From positions 181,504-245,503 of the forward strand of contig JAXGMN010000017.1 of the NCBI GenBank assembly GCA_040768665.1: 64,000 bases of DNA, read 5' to 3'. The notes below the pieces were generated by a model, which ran no database searches, had not been told where the DNA came from, and saw nothing but the letters and a program-made list of their open reading frames with translations. Both the position numbers and the translations under genes were made by a program. This stretch comes from JABWBD01 sp040768665. Its GTDB lineage: Bacteria; Planctomycetota; Planctomycetia; Pirellulales; Thermoguttaceae. Below, one piece after another: positions 7,723 through 17,246 of this stretch. Every line of letters starts with the position of its first letter. The stretch's first letter is position 1.

Positions 7723-10573
7723 GCACACCGGTTTGATGGTTTGTTTGATGCTGTTCTTGTCGCACGCCGCATTCGCCAATCCGCCGGGAATGGTCCGGCA
7801 CCCGGTCTTTGTTGGCGCCAAGGTTTGCGCCGAATGCCACGACGGCAACGCGATGGGCGATCAGTTTCGTAATTGGATGCATTCGCGCCATGCGACCGCC
7901 TACACCAGTCTGGCCAAACCCGAGGCCAGGCAGATCGCCAAGTGGAGCGGAATCACGACGGCCCCGCAGGAATCGCCGCTCTGCCTGGGCTGCCATGCCA
8001 CCGGGGCCGAAGCCGAGCCGTGGGAGAAGGACCCGACGTTCGTGCTCCAGGAGGGGGTTCAGTGTGAGAAGTGCCACGGCCCCGGCAGTGAGTATATGGA
8101 CGCCGACACGATGAGAAATCGTGAGGCGGCCATGCTGGCGGGCTTGAACATGCCGACCCGCGAAGACTGCATGAACTGCCACATGGAGAAAGGTTCTCAC
8201 CGGATGGTCCTCGGGCCCCGGTCGTCGTTCGACGTAGAACAGGCGTGGGAGCGAATCGCGCACGCGAGCCGGGGGAAGTTCGAAAAGCTCGAGCCGCCGC
8301 GGCCGGTGGCGGTAGATAACCAAGGCCCGCGATACCTCGGGGCAGCGAGCTGCGCCCAGTGCCATATCGGAACCGATGCGGGCTTTCAATTCAGCAAGTG
8401 GCGGGCCAGCCCGCACGCCAATGCCTACGCCAGCCTCGGCACGGCAAGGGCTTGGGAAATCGCCGGCGAGATGAAGGTTGAGGGAGATCCTCGCACCAGT
8501 AGGGAGTGCCTCAGATGCCACGCGACCGGTTTCCAAGAGCCGGTGGGCGGTGTCGAGGAAACCTACTCGGTCCTCGAAGGGGTGACCTGCGAGGCGTGTC
8601 ACGGCCCCGGGAGCCGACACGCCCGCGAAGTCGAATTGAAGGTCCGGCAGGTTTCAACGGCGGCAAGCCTCAAGAAGGTTTCCGCCGCGACCTGCGACGC
8701 CTGCCACGCCAACGCCCACGGGAAGCCGTTTGACTATGCCGCCGCGATTGCGGCCATCGTCCATCCATCCGTCGCGCCCGAAATCGACCACGAGCCACAG
8801 TACAAGACCCCCCTGGACATCGCCCTTCGGCCGGATGGCAAGGAGCTCTACGTTGCCTGCCAGACCTCGAATTCGGTCGTCGTGGTCGACCCTGCCACGC
8901 GCACTCGCGTGGCCGAGATCGCTGTGGGCGGACATCCCATGAACGTGACGTTCGCCCCGGACGGGCGGCGGGCTTTTGTCAGCAATCGGCTGGACGACTC
9001 CGTTTCGGTCATCGACGTGGTTTCGCGAGAGACGACGGCCACGATTCCCGTCGGCGACGAGCCGCACGGGCTGCTCACCGATTCCGGGGGGAAGCGGCTC
9101 TACGTGCTCAATACGGCTTCCGACAATGTCACGGTGATCGACACGGAGTCGCTCGCGCCCAGCAAGCACCTTTCGGCCTGCCGGTTCCCGTGGTCGCTCG
9201 CCGCCTCGCCCGACGGCTCGCGGATGTACGTCACCAACGCCTACTCCCGCATTGTCCCGCTCCGCATGCCTTCGATGTCCGAAGTCACGGTGATCGATGC
9301 CGGATCGGGACGAGTTCATCAGCGTATCGTTGTGCCCCGTGCGAATCTATTGCAAGGGGTGGCGGTGCATCCGAGTAACGAGTTTGCACTTTTCACGCTG
9401 ATACGGACCAAGAACCTCGTGCCGATGACGCGAGTGCACCAGGGCTGGACGATCACCAACGGGCTGGGAGTCGTCTGGGCCGACGGCCGAGTCGACCAGG
9501 TTCTCCTAGATCAGCCGGGCTTATACTTCCCCGATCCGGCGGCGGTCGCGATCACGCCGGACGGTCGGCTTGCGCTGGTCGCGAGTTCCAGTTCTGATCG
9601 GGTTGCGATCGTTGACGTCGAGAAGCTGACTCGCCTGATTCGTGAGGCGTCGGATTACGACCGCGAGCACGTGCTTCCGAATCATCTCGGAAAATCGTCG
9701 GAGTTCATCATTGCACACGTGCCGACGAAGAACAGCCCGCGGAGTATTCTCATCGCGCCGCACGGCAAGACGGCGTTTGTCGCCAATTCTTTGGACGATT
9801 CGCTGACGGTGATCGATATCGCGGAGCAGCGGGCGGTCGATCGGATCGACCTGGGCGGACCCAAGGAAATCACGAAGGTCCGCTATGGCGAGCAGTTGTT
9901 CAACAGCGCTGCCATCACTTTCCGCCGGCAGATGTCTTGCCACTCATGCCACCCCGACGGGCACATCGACGCAATCACCTACGACATCGAGCCCGACGGC
10001 ATCGGCACCAACCCGGTGGACAACCGAACGCTGCGGGGCATTCTCGACACCGCACCGTTCAAGTGGAGCGGTAAGAACCCGAGTTTCTCGCGGCAGTGCG
10101 GCCCGCGGCTGTCGACCTTTTTCACCCGCGGCGCCCCCTTTACGCCCGAACAGCTCGCGGCGGTAGATCTCTACGTCTGCACGATTCCACGACCGCCGAA
10201 CCGGTACCGCCCGCTCGGCGCCCCGCTGACCGACGCGCAACGCCGCGGAAAAGTTATTTTCGAGCGGACCCGGGCAAACGACGGCAGCGTGATCCCGAAA
10301 GAAAACCGCTGCACGGCATGCCACTTCCCGCCGCTCTACACCGACCGCCGTCTGCACGACGTCGGGTCGAAGATGCCCAGCGATACCACGGGGACATTCG
10401 ACACACCCCATCTGAATAACATTTACAATTCGGCACCGTACCTTCACAACGGCATGGCCGCTACCCTGGAAGAGATCTGGACCCGCTACAACCCCCACGA
10501 CACGCACGGGTTGACCAACGACATGACCAAGGACCAGTTGAACGACCTGGTCGAGTATCTGAAGACGCTCTGA
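7694..10573 (+). CDS. Decahaem fusion protein: cytochrome c554-like, YVTN propeller and peroxidase-like c domains
   Basis: Exported protein of 959 residues with ten CxxCH motifs. Eight (CAECH, CLGCH, CEKCH, CMNCH, CAQCH, CLRCH, CEACH, CDACH) lie between about residues 45 and 338 as two similar four-haem halves, like cytochrome c554/multihaem carriers. Residues about 355-720 form a YVTN/NHL propeller (repeats such as VVVDPATRTRVAEIAVGG). The tail carries CHSCH (749) and CTACH (873) with FDTPHLNNIYNSAPYLHNG, typical of MauG/di-haem peroxidase relatives. The ORF is open from 7517, but its first 59 residues cover the leader hairpins; the signal peptide fits ATG 7694 (RBS weak) or ATG 7736. Likely a periplasmic or surface electron conduit. 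Confidence 0.87.
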   Translation: MERPFHPKQWHTGLMVCLMLFLSHAAFANPPGMVRHPVFVGAKVCAECHDGNAMGDQFRNWMHSRHATAYTSLAKPEARQIAKWSGITTAPQESPLCLGCHATGAEAEPWEKDPTFVLQEGVQCEKCHGPGSEYMDADTMRNREAAMLAGLNMPTREDCMNCHMEKGSHRMVLGPRSSFDVEQAWERIAHASRGKFEKLEPPRPVAVDNQGPRYLGAASCAQCHIGTDAGFQFSKWRASPHANAYASLGTARAWEIAGEMKVEGDPRTSRECLRCHATGFQEPVGGVEETYSVLEGVTCEACHGPGSRHAREVELKVRQVSTAASLKKVSAATCDACHANAHGKPFDYAAAIAAIVHPSVAPEIDHEPQYKTPLDIALRPDGKELYVACQTSNSVVVVDPATRTRVAEIAVGGHPMNVTFAPDGRRAFVSNRLDDSVSVIDVVSRETTATIPVGDEPHGLLTDSGGKRLYVLNTASDNVTVIDTESLAPSKHLSACRFPWSLAASPDGSRMYVTNAYSRIVPLRMPSMSEVTVIDAGSGRVHQRIVVPRANLLQGVAVHPSNEFALFTLIRTKNLVPMTRVHQGWTITNGLGVVWADGRVDQVLLDQPGLYFPDPAAVAITPDGRLALVASSSSDRVAIVDVEKLTRLIREASDYDREHVLPNHLGKSSEFIIAHVPTKNSPRSILIAPHGKTAFVANSLDDSLTVIDIAEQRAVDRIDLGGPKEITKVRYGEQLFNSAAITFRRQMSCHSCHPDGHIDAITYDIEPDGIGTNPVDNRTLRGILDTAPFKWSGKNPSFSRQCGPRLSTFFTRGAPFTPEQLAAVDLYVCTIPRPPNRYRPLGAPLTDAQRRGKVIFERTRANDGSVIPKENRCTACHFPPLYTDRRLHDVGSKMPSDTTGTFDTPHLNNIYNSAPYLHNGMAATLEEIWTRYNPHDTHGLTNDMTKDQLNDLVEYLKTL

Positions 10574-10596
10574 TCCATACCCTGAGGAGATCGCCC

Positions 10597-11814
10597 GTGA
10601 ATGCCCGCTTTCTTGCTGTCGCGATCGCGGCGGCTGGCGCTCTTGGCGCTTCGGTGCTCGCCGCGCCCCCGGCAGAGCCGCCTTCCGATCCCAAGCCGTT
10701 GGCGGCCGGTGCCGACGAACTTCCTTATGTCTACACGAAGTGGAAGCACTTCACCGTCAAGGACGGCCTGCCCAACGACCACATCTTCGCCGTCAAGGCC
10801 GACGGCCCGCGCGTGTGGGTGGGCACCGAAGACGGCCTGGCACTGATCGACAAGAAGACGGAGAAGATCGTCCAGACGTGGCAGGAAAAGGACGGCTTGC
10901 CCTTCCAGGCAATCACCTCGATCGCGGTCGACCCGAAGACGGGCGATGTCTGGCTCGGGCTTTTCGGAGGAGGCCTGGCCCGCTTTAGCGCCGGGCGTTT
11001 CGATCACTTTCATCAGCTCAACAGTGGGCTGGTCAACGACGTGGTGTACGGCGTGGCGATCGAGGGCGACAACATCTGGGCGGCGACCACGGCGGGCGCC
11101 AGCCGGTACAACCCGGTCACGGACCAGTGGAGTATCTTCACCGAGAAGAACGCCCCGATGGAGGAGATCTGGAACTACGACGTCGCCTACGACGGCAAGG
11201 GAAAGGTCTATCTGGCGGTCTGGGGAAGCGGCTGCCTGGAGTTCGACTGCAAGCGGGATCGCGAAAACCGGGGCGATCCCTGGAAAGTCTATGTCGATCC
11301 CGACGGGGAAATGGAGATCGACCTTTACCGCGACGACGGGATTGTTCATGTGATCGTCACCGGAGCAAGCCCGGCGGAAGACGTGCTGTGGATCTCTTCT
11401 TATTTCGGCTGCTGCCGCTACGATGGCCGCCACTGGCGGGGGCTGTACGCTCATGAAACGGGGCTGCCGAGCGATTTCACCAACAACGTGAAGGCCCGCA
11501 GCGCCGACGAATGCTGGTTTGCCCACGACAAGGGCCTGGGCGCGGTGGCCCATTTTCCCACGGACACAGTCGTTACCTACACCCGCGATGAGAAAACCCT
11601 GCGAGGGAAGGCGGAGATCTTCCGTTGCGGAAAACTGCTAAAGACCGTGGATATGGAAAAAGCCGTGCCTCATAACTTCGTCATTAATCTCGACCATGAC
11701 GGCAACGACACGTGGGTCGCGACGGGCAAAGGCCTGGGCTGGGCGATCGGCGAAGGATATTACCCGGGATTGAAAAAGAATCCGCAGCGGGTTGTGAGCC
11801 TCAAGGCCAAGTAG
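10597..11814 (+). CDS. Exported two-component-regulator-type beta-propeller protein
   Basis: A 405-residue secreted protein. The signal peptide is cut near LAAPP (about 24); the rest is a propeller with Reg_prop-like blades (HFTVKDGLPNDHIFAVKADG, VWVGTEDGLALID, VWLGLFGGGLARF, IWAATTAGASRYN, VLWISSYFGCCRYDG). These blades usually form the sensor domain of hybrid histidine kinases, but no kinase part is present, so this is a free-standing propeller. Starts with GTG preceded by GAGGAG. It follows the multihaem gene by 23 bases and precedes the binding-protein gene by 15, so it belongs to the same operon. Ligand unknown. Confidence 0.78.
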   Translation: MNARFLAVAIAAAGALGASVLAAPPAEPPSDPKPLAAGADELPYVYTKWKHFTVKDGLPNDHIFAVKADGPRVWVGTEDGLALIDKKTEKIVQTWQEKDGLPFQAITSIAVDPKTGDVWLGLFGGGLARFSAGRFDHFHQLNSGLVNDVVYGVAIEGDNIWAATTAGASRYNPVTDQWSIFTEKNAPMEEIWNYDVAYDGKGKVYLAVWGSGCLEFDCKRDRENRGDPWKVYVDPDGEMEIDLYRDDGIVHVIVTGASPAEDVLWISSYFGCCRYDGRHWRGLYAHETGLPSDFTNNVKARSADECWFAHDKGLGAVAHFPTDTVVTYTRDEKTLRGKAEIFRCGKLLKTVDMEKAVPHNFVINLDHDGNDTWVATGKGLGWAIGEGYYPGLKKNPQRVVSLKAK

Positions 11815-11829
11815 GTTGTGGAGATCATC

Positions 11830-13292
11830 ATGCGGTATCCAATCACTGTTCTGTTTGCGGCGGCTCTCACGGCAACCGTCTCCTTTGCTGCGGAAAATCG
11901 TCAGGCTTCGTCGGCGGGGAAGCCGGCGGTTCCCATCAATGAACACACGCGGAAAGTGATCGAGGAGATCAACTCCGTCAATGCGTACCAGACGCCCGAC
12001 CTTTTCTTGAAGAAGGACGCCCGCTACGCGAATACGACCGACGATGTCGCGCCGTTCCGGCACGTCGAGCCGTTCAAACGCCATTTCCTCGAACAGATGG
12101 AGTATACGGGGCCGGGCCGGGCAATCCCGGAACCGGAGCACGTCGACAGTGTAAGGATCGGCTTTTTGGGCCCCATCGAGCCGACCGTCTCCGTGGCGAC
12201 GGGCGGAAGAAGCCACGAAGAAGGAATGGGCACACAGATGTTGCACGGCGCCCAGTTGGCGATCGAAGAGGCGAACGCCAGGGGCGGCTATCTCAAGCGA
12301 AAGGTCCTTTTCGAGCTGGTGATCAGCAACGACAACGGTCTTTGGGGAGCTTCGGGAGAGCAGATCATCAAGCTGGCCTATCGGCACAAGGTTTGGGCGA
12401 TTCTCGGCAGCATCGACGGCGCCAACAGCCATATCGCCATCCGGGTCGGCTTGAAGGTCGAAATCCCGATGATGAACAGCGGCGACACCGACCCGACGTT
12501 CATCGAGACCAACATCCCCTGGGTTCTCCGGTGCATCGGCGACGACCGCCAGCAGAGCTATCTGCTCTGCGACTACTTCTACCGCAAGCTGGGGCTCGAA
12601 CGGGTCGGCGTCGTACGGGCGAGCAACCGCTACGGCCGCTTTGGAGTCCGGGAAATTCGCGATTCCAGCCGCCGGCTCGGCAAGCCCATCCCGATCGAAA
12701 TGGCCTACTTCGTCGGCCAGGACGACTTCTCGCTGCAGATCGACCGGTTGAAGGAAGCCAACGTTGAGGCGGTCGTCCATTGGGGCGACGCGCTGGATGG
12801 AGCGCGGCTTCTCGTGCAGATGCGTGCCGCGGGCATGGACCAGCCCTATTTCGCCTGCGACCGGTGCCTCCTCAAGGAGTTTGGCGAGATCGCGGGCGAG
12901 CACGCCGAAGGCGTAGTCTGCGGCTCGCCCTGGAACCCCCAGCGAAAGGACCCCAAGCTCGATGCTTTCCGAAAGGCCTACCGCGCCCGGTTCAACGAGG
13001 AGCCGGAGACCTACGCCGCTCACGCCTGCGACGGCATGAGCATGCTGATTTGGGCCATCCAGGTAGGGGGCTCAACCGCGCAAAGATTCGCGATGTGCTT
13101 GCCCACCGCAACGAGGCGTGGCGGGGTGCCACGGGCGAGATCCCATTGAGTAGCTGCCTGGACGACGCCGGCGAGGTCTTCTTGGCCAAGCAGGAAAACG
13201 GTGTCTGGAACTACTACTCGCGGTCCGACCTGAAGATCCCAGCCAGTCCGGTGGCGTTGCAGCAACCGGGCAAGGTGTCGAGCCGGCAATGA
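11830..13292 (+). pseudogene. Periplasmic amino-acid-type ABC binding protein, frameshifted near its C-terminus
   Basis: Leu/Ile/Val-binding-like receptor (Peripla_BP_6) with a signal peptide (MRYPITVLFAAALTATVSFA). It aligns with the next gene throughout (VRIGFLGP / VRIGYFGP; LWGASGEQI...WAILGSIDG / PWGTGVGEI...WAILGGIDG). The first frame ends at 13149 with an unrelated tail. Homology (GLNRAKIRDVL, as GLNRARIRNAV downstream) resumes one frame back after the five-G run at 13066-13070 and continues to a stop at 13292. Six Gs would restore one product. That second stop overlaps the next start by ATGA, so 13292 is the ancestral end. ATG 11830 has GGAG upstream. No permease or ATPase gene is nearby. 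Decay, assembly error and programmed -1 slippage cannot be separated from sequence. Confidence 0.8.
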
Positions 13293-14494
13293 TGCAAAGC
13301 ACGCGCGATTGCCTTGTTGCGTCTGCGCTCCTGCTGTGGGCCGGCAGTGCGGTCCGCTGCCAGGAGGCCGCCAGTGAGCAACAACCTTTCTTCAAGGCCC
13401 GAGACCGGCAGACCGAGTACGCCGGGCCCGGTCGCGAGGCCGCCGGGCCTGTGGATTTCGAAGAGGTGAGGATCGGCTATTTCGGGCCCAGCGATCCGGA
13501 TCATCCCCGCGGCGGAGATCTCTGGTGCGCGGCCCAGTTGGCGTTGGACGAGGCCAATGCGGAGGGCGGCTATCAAGGCAAGCCGTTTCGCCTTCTGCCC
13601 GCGTGGTCAGAAAACCCATGGGGCACCGGTGTCGGAGAGATTGCTCGCATGGTTTACCGGGACGAGTTATGGGCGATCCTAGGCGGGATCGACGGTCCGT
13701 CGACACACCTGGTCGAGCAGGTCGCAGTCAAATCGCGAATCACCTTGCTGAGCGCGGCCAGCACCGACAAGACGGCCAACCTGGCGAACGTTCCCTGGAT
13801 GTTCTCCCTGGTGCCGGGGGACCATCTAGCGGCGCCGGTGCTGGCCGAGGCGATCGAGCGGCAAATCGGTTCGAAGCCATTCGTTCTGATTTCGGCCGAC
13901 GACCACGACTCCCGCCAATTCACATCGGAATTGGAAAAATGCCTTGGCCGACGCCGGTTAATTCCACTGTATCATTGGCACTGCCGCCAGGCCCTGCCCG
14001 ATCTCGAGCAACTTGTCGAGCGGATCCTGAGGTCCGATCCGGCTGCGGTCGTGATCGCGGCACGGGCGCACGACAGCGCTCGACTGGTCAACGAGCTCCG
14101 CGAAGCCGATTTCTCCGGCCCGATCTTCGGCGGTCCTTCGATTGGCCGCAGGGCTTTTGCGGAGGAAGCCGGCAGGGCGGCGGAGGGTGTCTTTTTTCCT
14201 TTGGTGTGGGAACCGCAAGAGGGTGGCAAAGAGTTTGAAGGCAAGTTCCGCGCCCGCTTCGGCAGGTCGCCCGACTATGCGGCGGCCCACACCTACGACG
14301 CCGTCCGACTTCTGGTGGCGGCGATCCGCAAAACCGGGCTGAACCGGGCTCGGATCCGCAACGCCGTGGAGGAGCTCTCGCCCTGGCCCGGTATCGCGGG
14401 ATCGATCGCCTGGGATGCGCTAGGGGCGAACGCCCGTGCCGTCCGCCCGGGTGTCATCCGCGACTCCCGAGCTTGCCCGTACACGGGCTCTTGA
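13289..14494 (+). CDS. Periplasmic amino-acid-type ABC binding protein (second copy)
   Basis: A 401-residue exported Peripla_BP_6 protein, paralogue of the preceding gene. A signal peptide (CLVASALLLWAGSAVRC) is followed by two alternating alpha/beta lobes: VRIGYFGPSDPDHPRGG, the conserved WAILGGIDGPSTHLVEQVA, then TLLSAASTDKTANLANVPWMFSL. Cys24 could mark a lipoprotein, but the lipobox (SAVRC) is poor. The ATGA overlap implies translational coupling to the first copy. With no transport genes, the pair more likely senses or delivers a ligand to the haem/propeller proteins of this operon, as in PQQ-dehydrogenase loci that carry similar lone binding proteins; that last point is inference. Confidence 0.85.
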   Translation: MMQSTRDCLVASALLLWAGSAVRCQEAASEQQPFFKARDRQTEYAGPGREAAGPVDFEEVRIGYFGPSDPDHPRGGDLWCAAQLALDEANAEGGYQGKPFRLLPAWSENPWGTGVGEIARMVYRDELWAILGGIDGPSTHLVEQVAVKSRITLLSAASTDKTANLANVPWMFSLVPGDHLAAPVLAEAIERQIGSKPFVLISADDHDSRQFTSELEKCLGRRRLIPLYHWHCRQALPDLEQLVERILRSDPAAVVIAARAHDSARLVNELREADFSGPIFGGPSIGRRAFAEEAGRAAEGVFFPLVWEPQEGGKEFEGKFRARFGRSPDYAAAHTYDAVRLLVAAIRKTGLNRARIRNAVEELSPWPGIAGSIAWDALGANARAVRPGVIRDSRACPYTGS

Positions 14495-14509
14495 ACCGCA
14501 GCGCCTGGG

Positions 14510-15817
14510 CTAGAATTTCGTGATCCCTGGCACCGGCATCGGGTAATTGCCTTCGGCGTCGGGCTTTGTCGGAGGATCGGCGTCCAGCGCGAGTCGCTCC
14601 GGCGCGACAACGTGGTTCGACTTCATGGCCTCTTCCCACGTGATCACGCGGCCGGTGTAGCAGGCCCAGGTGGCCATAATCGCCAGCAGGCTGCTGCGGG
14701 CCATGTACAGGCTGTTGTTGATGGGATTGCCGCTGCGAATGGCCGAAAACAGCGCCACGTGCTCCAGGTCGAAGCGGTTGCAGTTGGGGCCTTCGTAGCG
14801 CCAGTTCGTCTCGCCCTCGATCTTGCCGGCCATCAGGTCGCAGTGCCCCTTAGTGCCGAAAAAGTGGTCCTGGATGCTGGTGATGCAGCCGTCCTGCTGC
14901 CGGCAGTAGGCATGCATCTTCGTGCCGTTTGGGTATTGGTAGACGATGGCATGATGGTCCCAGGCATCGCCGTACTGCGGGCCGATCCGCGTTTGCCGGC
15001 CGCCCATACCCCAGGCCGCCAGCGGCGGCTCATCATGCATCGCCCAGGCGGCCTTGTCCAGGTTGTGCACCAGGTTCAGCCCCGGCAGATCGCAGGAGAG
15101 CCAGAAGAAGTTGTACCAGTCCTGAAGCTGGTACTCCATCTCCGTCCAGCCGGGCAGCCGGGCCCGGCTGCGGAGCGAGCCGGTGTTGCAGGTCTCCTCA
15201 ATGGACACGATTTCGCCGATCGCCCCGTCGTGCACCCGCTTCATCGTCTCCAGCACGCGGGTGTCGTATCGCCAGGCCAGGCCGGAGACAATGCTGAGAT
15301 TCTTCTTCCGGGCTTCCTCTCCGGCGGCGAGCACCATCCGAACGCCCGGGGCGTCGACCGCATGAACTTTCTCGCAGAAGACGTGCTTGCCGGCGTCGAC
15401 GCACGCCTTCAAGTAGACGGGATGGAAGAACGTCGGCAGCGACAAGAGCACCACGTCGACTCCGCTCTCGATCACGTGCCGGTAGCCATCCAGGCCGGTG
15501 AAGCAGTGTTCGTCGTCGACGTCCACCTGGTTCGGTTTGAGCTGGCGAATGTTCCTCAGCGCGGCCGCCGATCGTTCCGGCAGAAGATCGGCGACGGCGA
15601 CCAGCGTGGCGTTGGGGTCGGCATTCAGGGCATTCACGGCCGCCCCGGTCCCGCGCCCGCCGCAACCGACGAGCCCCACCTTGAGCACGTCGCTCCCGGC
15701 CGCATGGGCGACCCGATGGATGCCGCTCGCCAGCACCCCGGCGGCCGCCGTTGTGGATTTGAGGAAATCGCGACGCGATGGGGGGTCGGTTTTGCCTGGC
15801 TGATCGCTTGCGGACAT
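14510..15817 (-). CDS. Tat-exported Gfo/Idh/MocA family oxidoreductase
   Basis: NAD(P)-dependent sugar or inositol-type oxidoreductase of 435 residues. The N-terminus carries a twin-arginine signal (SRRDFLKSTTAAAGVLASG), then the Rossmann motif VGLVGCGGRGTG near residue 46, the family's EKVHAVDAPGVR segment (in place of the usual EKP), and a C-terminal GFO_IDH_MocA_C-type domain. It is predicted to work in the periplasm with pre-bound cofactor, as for many planctomycete members; the substrate cannot be told. ATG 15817 has GGAG eight bases upstream and starts just before the Tat motif, so it is preferred over 15880. Convergent with the binding-protein gene, 15 bases apart. Confidence 0.88.
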   Translation of the reverse strand: MSASDQPGKTDPPSRRDFLKSTTAAAGVLASGIHRVAHAAGSDVLKVGLVGCGGRGTGAAVNALNADPNATLVAVADLLPERSAAALRNIRQLKPNQVDVDDEHCFTGLDGYRHVIESGVDVVLLSLPTFFHPVYLKACVDAGKHVFCEKVHAVDAPGVRMVLAAGEEARKKNLSIVSGLAWRYDTRVLETMKRVHDGAIGEIVSIEETCNTGSLRSRARLPGWTEMEYQLQDWYNFFWLSCDLPGLNLVHNLDKAAWAMHDEPPLAAWGMGGRQTRIGPQYGDAWDHHAIVYQYPNGTKMHAYCRQQDGCITSIQDHFFGTKGHCDLMAGKIEGETNWRYEGPNCNRFDLEHVALFSAIRSGNPINNSLYMARSSLLAIMATWACYTGRVITWEEAMKSNHVVAPERLALDADPPTKPDAEGNYPMPVPGITKF

Positions 15818-15919
15818 CGTTTTGCTCCCACTCGATGGAATGATGCTGCCTTCGCGTGCCTGGCACCTGTCCAAGGACAAGTCCGTGATTTCATTGTAGA
15901 GCGGCCTTCACTCCGCTGG

Positions 15920-15939
15920 GGGCGGAATGAATTCCGCCC
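15920..15939. repeat. Short palindrome in the 15818-16141 gap
   Basis: GGGCGGAAT-GA-ATTCCGCCC, a perfect 9-bp inverted repeat with a 2-nt loop, in the 324-base gap between divergent genes. No T-run follows. I see no gene in this gap. Confidence 0.5.
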
Positions 15940-16141
15940 TACGCAGTTGTTTGTAGACAGGTACCTAACAGCCGCCATTATTGCGGTGGGGTTAGCCGAC
16001 CCGCAACCGTTCCGTTCCGTCCGTGCCCCGTCCTGCACTGTTCTTGAGACGAACGCGACCCTGCTCTAAAGTGAATAGGGTCAGAGTCCGCGGAAGTCTA
16101 CGCGGTGTTCCGGCGTGTCCTTTGCTGGGGAGTCTCAGGCG

Positions 16142-17200
16142 ATGAGCGGAATCATCGGTCACACCATGTACGCGATCCTTGGCGCGAAGGCGGCGGATAA
16201 TCGTCGTTTGCCGATTGGGCCGCTGATCCAGCGCCACTGGTCTTCCTACCTGGCCGGCGCCTATCTCGGCTGCGATATCCAGACCATGCCCGAGGCGATC
16301 TGCATCGACACCGGCAAGGAAGTCGGCTACGGTACGGCGCCGCTGGCGAAGAGCCCGATCACCGGCGGCCCGGTGCGTCCGTTCTGCTTGTCGTTTGAAG
16401 GCCGACAGTACACGCCTCGCGACATCCACAGTCTCTTCTACGGCAGGGCTCATCTCACGTTTGGCTACCGTGCCGCCGAGCGCGATCTCACGCTCCCCTG
16501 GCAACACCTTCCCGAGTACTGTGCCGCGGTCGTCGAGGATGGGATCGAATTCTACGGCCCGGGCGAGCGGCCTTTGGCGTACGCTTTCGGTTGGATGACG
16601 CACCTGATCGGCGACGGGTTGATCAAGTCGATCTGGCCGGGCGTTACGCTCCACTTGGTCGACGGCAAGTACACCGCCGCCAACCGGCCCATCCAAGACT
16701 TGGTCACCTTCCACGAAGTGGGCCGCAAGGAACTTCGGCTCAACTGGCCTGCGTTGCTGACCGATCTGGCCGAGACCCCGGTGGAGCCGATTCAGTTGCA
16801 CTGGATGCGCGTCGCACGGCCACGAGGCCGCCTGGCGAGCGAGGTTTCGGAAGGCTGGGTACCCGAACGTGAAGCCTTGCTCCGCGCCGTCCTCCACGAG
16901 AACCGCCGGTATCTCCGCATCTACAAAGATCGCGTGCTCGAAGAGATGCAACTGAACCGCGTGGGCGATGACTGGGAGTGCAATGAGCGACTCCGTGAAA
17001 CGGCGAAGGGCCTGCGCTACGCCGAGATGGTTGAGGCCGCCGGGAAGGCCCACTTCCGCCGCGCGCTGTGGCAGATCGGCGAGGCGATCGCCGACCTGTT
17101 CGCCGAGATCGTCCGACTCGTGCCCCACCTTCGTGGACTCCCTGCTGATCACGGTCCAGATTGGGCAACGCTCACCGAGCACTGGCAAGCGGCAGATTGA
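16142..17200 (+). CDS. Zinc-dependent phospholipase C-like protein
   Basis: A 352-residue cytoplasmic-looking protein (no signal peptide) with features of the Zn_dep_PLPC fold: an early His (GIIGHTMYAILG), SYLAGAYLGCDI, and the helix AYAFGWMTHLIGDGLIKSIWPG. The last resembles the His-Asp metal-binding helix (GxxxHxxxD) of bacterial zinc-dependent phospholipase C homologues. The C-terminal half is helical and charged with no recognised domain. GTG 16115 is the longest start; ATG 16142 is preferred because GGGGAG lies nine bases upstream. The assignment rests on a few motifs, so the protein may hydrolyse another phosphoester or be non-enzymatic. Confidence 0.55.
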   Translation: MSGIIGHTMYAILGAKAADNRRLPIGPLIQRHWSSYLAGAYLGCDIQTMPEAICIDTGKEVGYGTAPLAKSPITGGPVRPFCLSFEGRQYTPRDIHSLFYGRAHLTFGYRAAERDLTLPWQHLPEYCAAVVEDGIEFYGPGERPLAYAFGWMTHLIGDGLIKSIWPGVTLHLVDGKYTAANRPIQDLVTFHEVGRKELRLNWPALLTDLAETPVEPIQLHWMRVARPRGRLASEVSEGWVPEREALLRAVLHENRRYLRIYKDRVLEEMQLNRVGDDWECNERLRETAKGLRYAEMVEAAGKAHFRRALWQIGEAIADLFAEIVRLVPHLRGLPADHGPDWATLTEHWQAAD

Positions 17201-17246
17201 GGTCGCATCCTCCTGCAAATTCACGGCCGTTCACAACAGCGGGCTC

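Noticed and set aside
5918..8620. 900-codon minus-strand ORF opposite the UnbV and multihaem genes
   Set aside because: It is antisense to strongly supported genes with haem and calcium-binding motifs; its translation is Arg/Val/Ala-rich with no domain, as expected for a high-G+C shadow.
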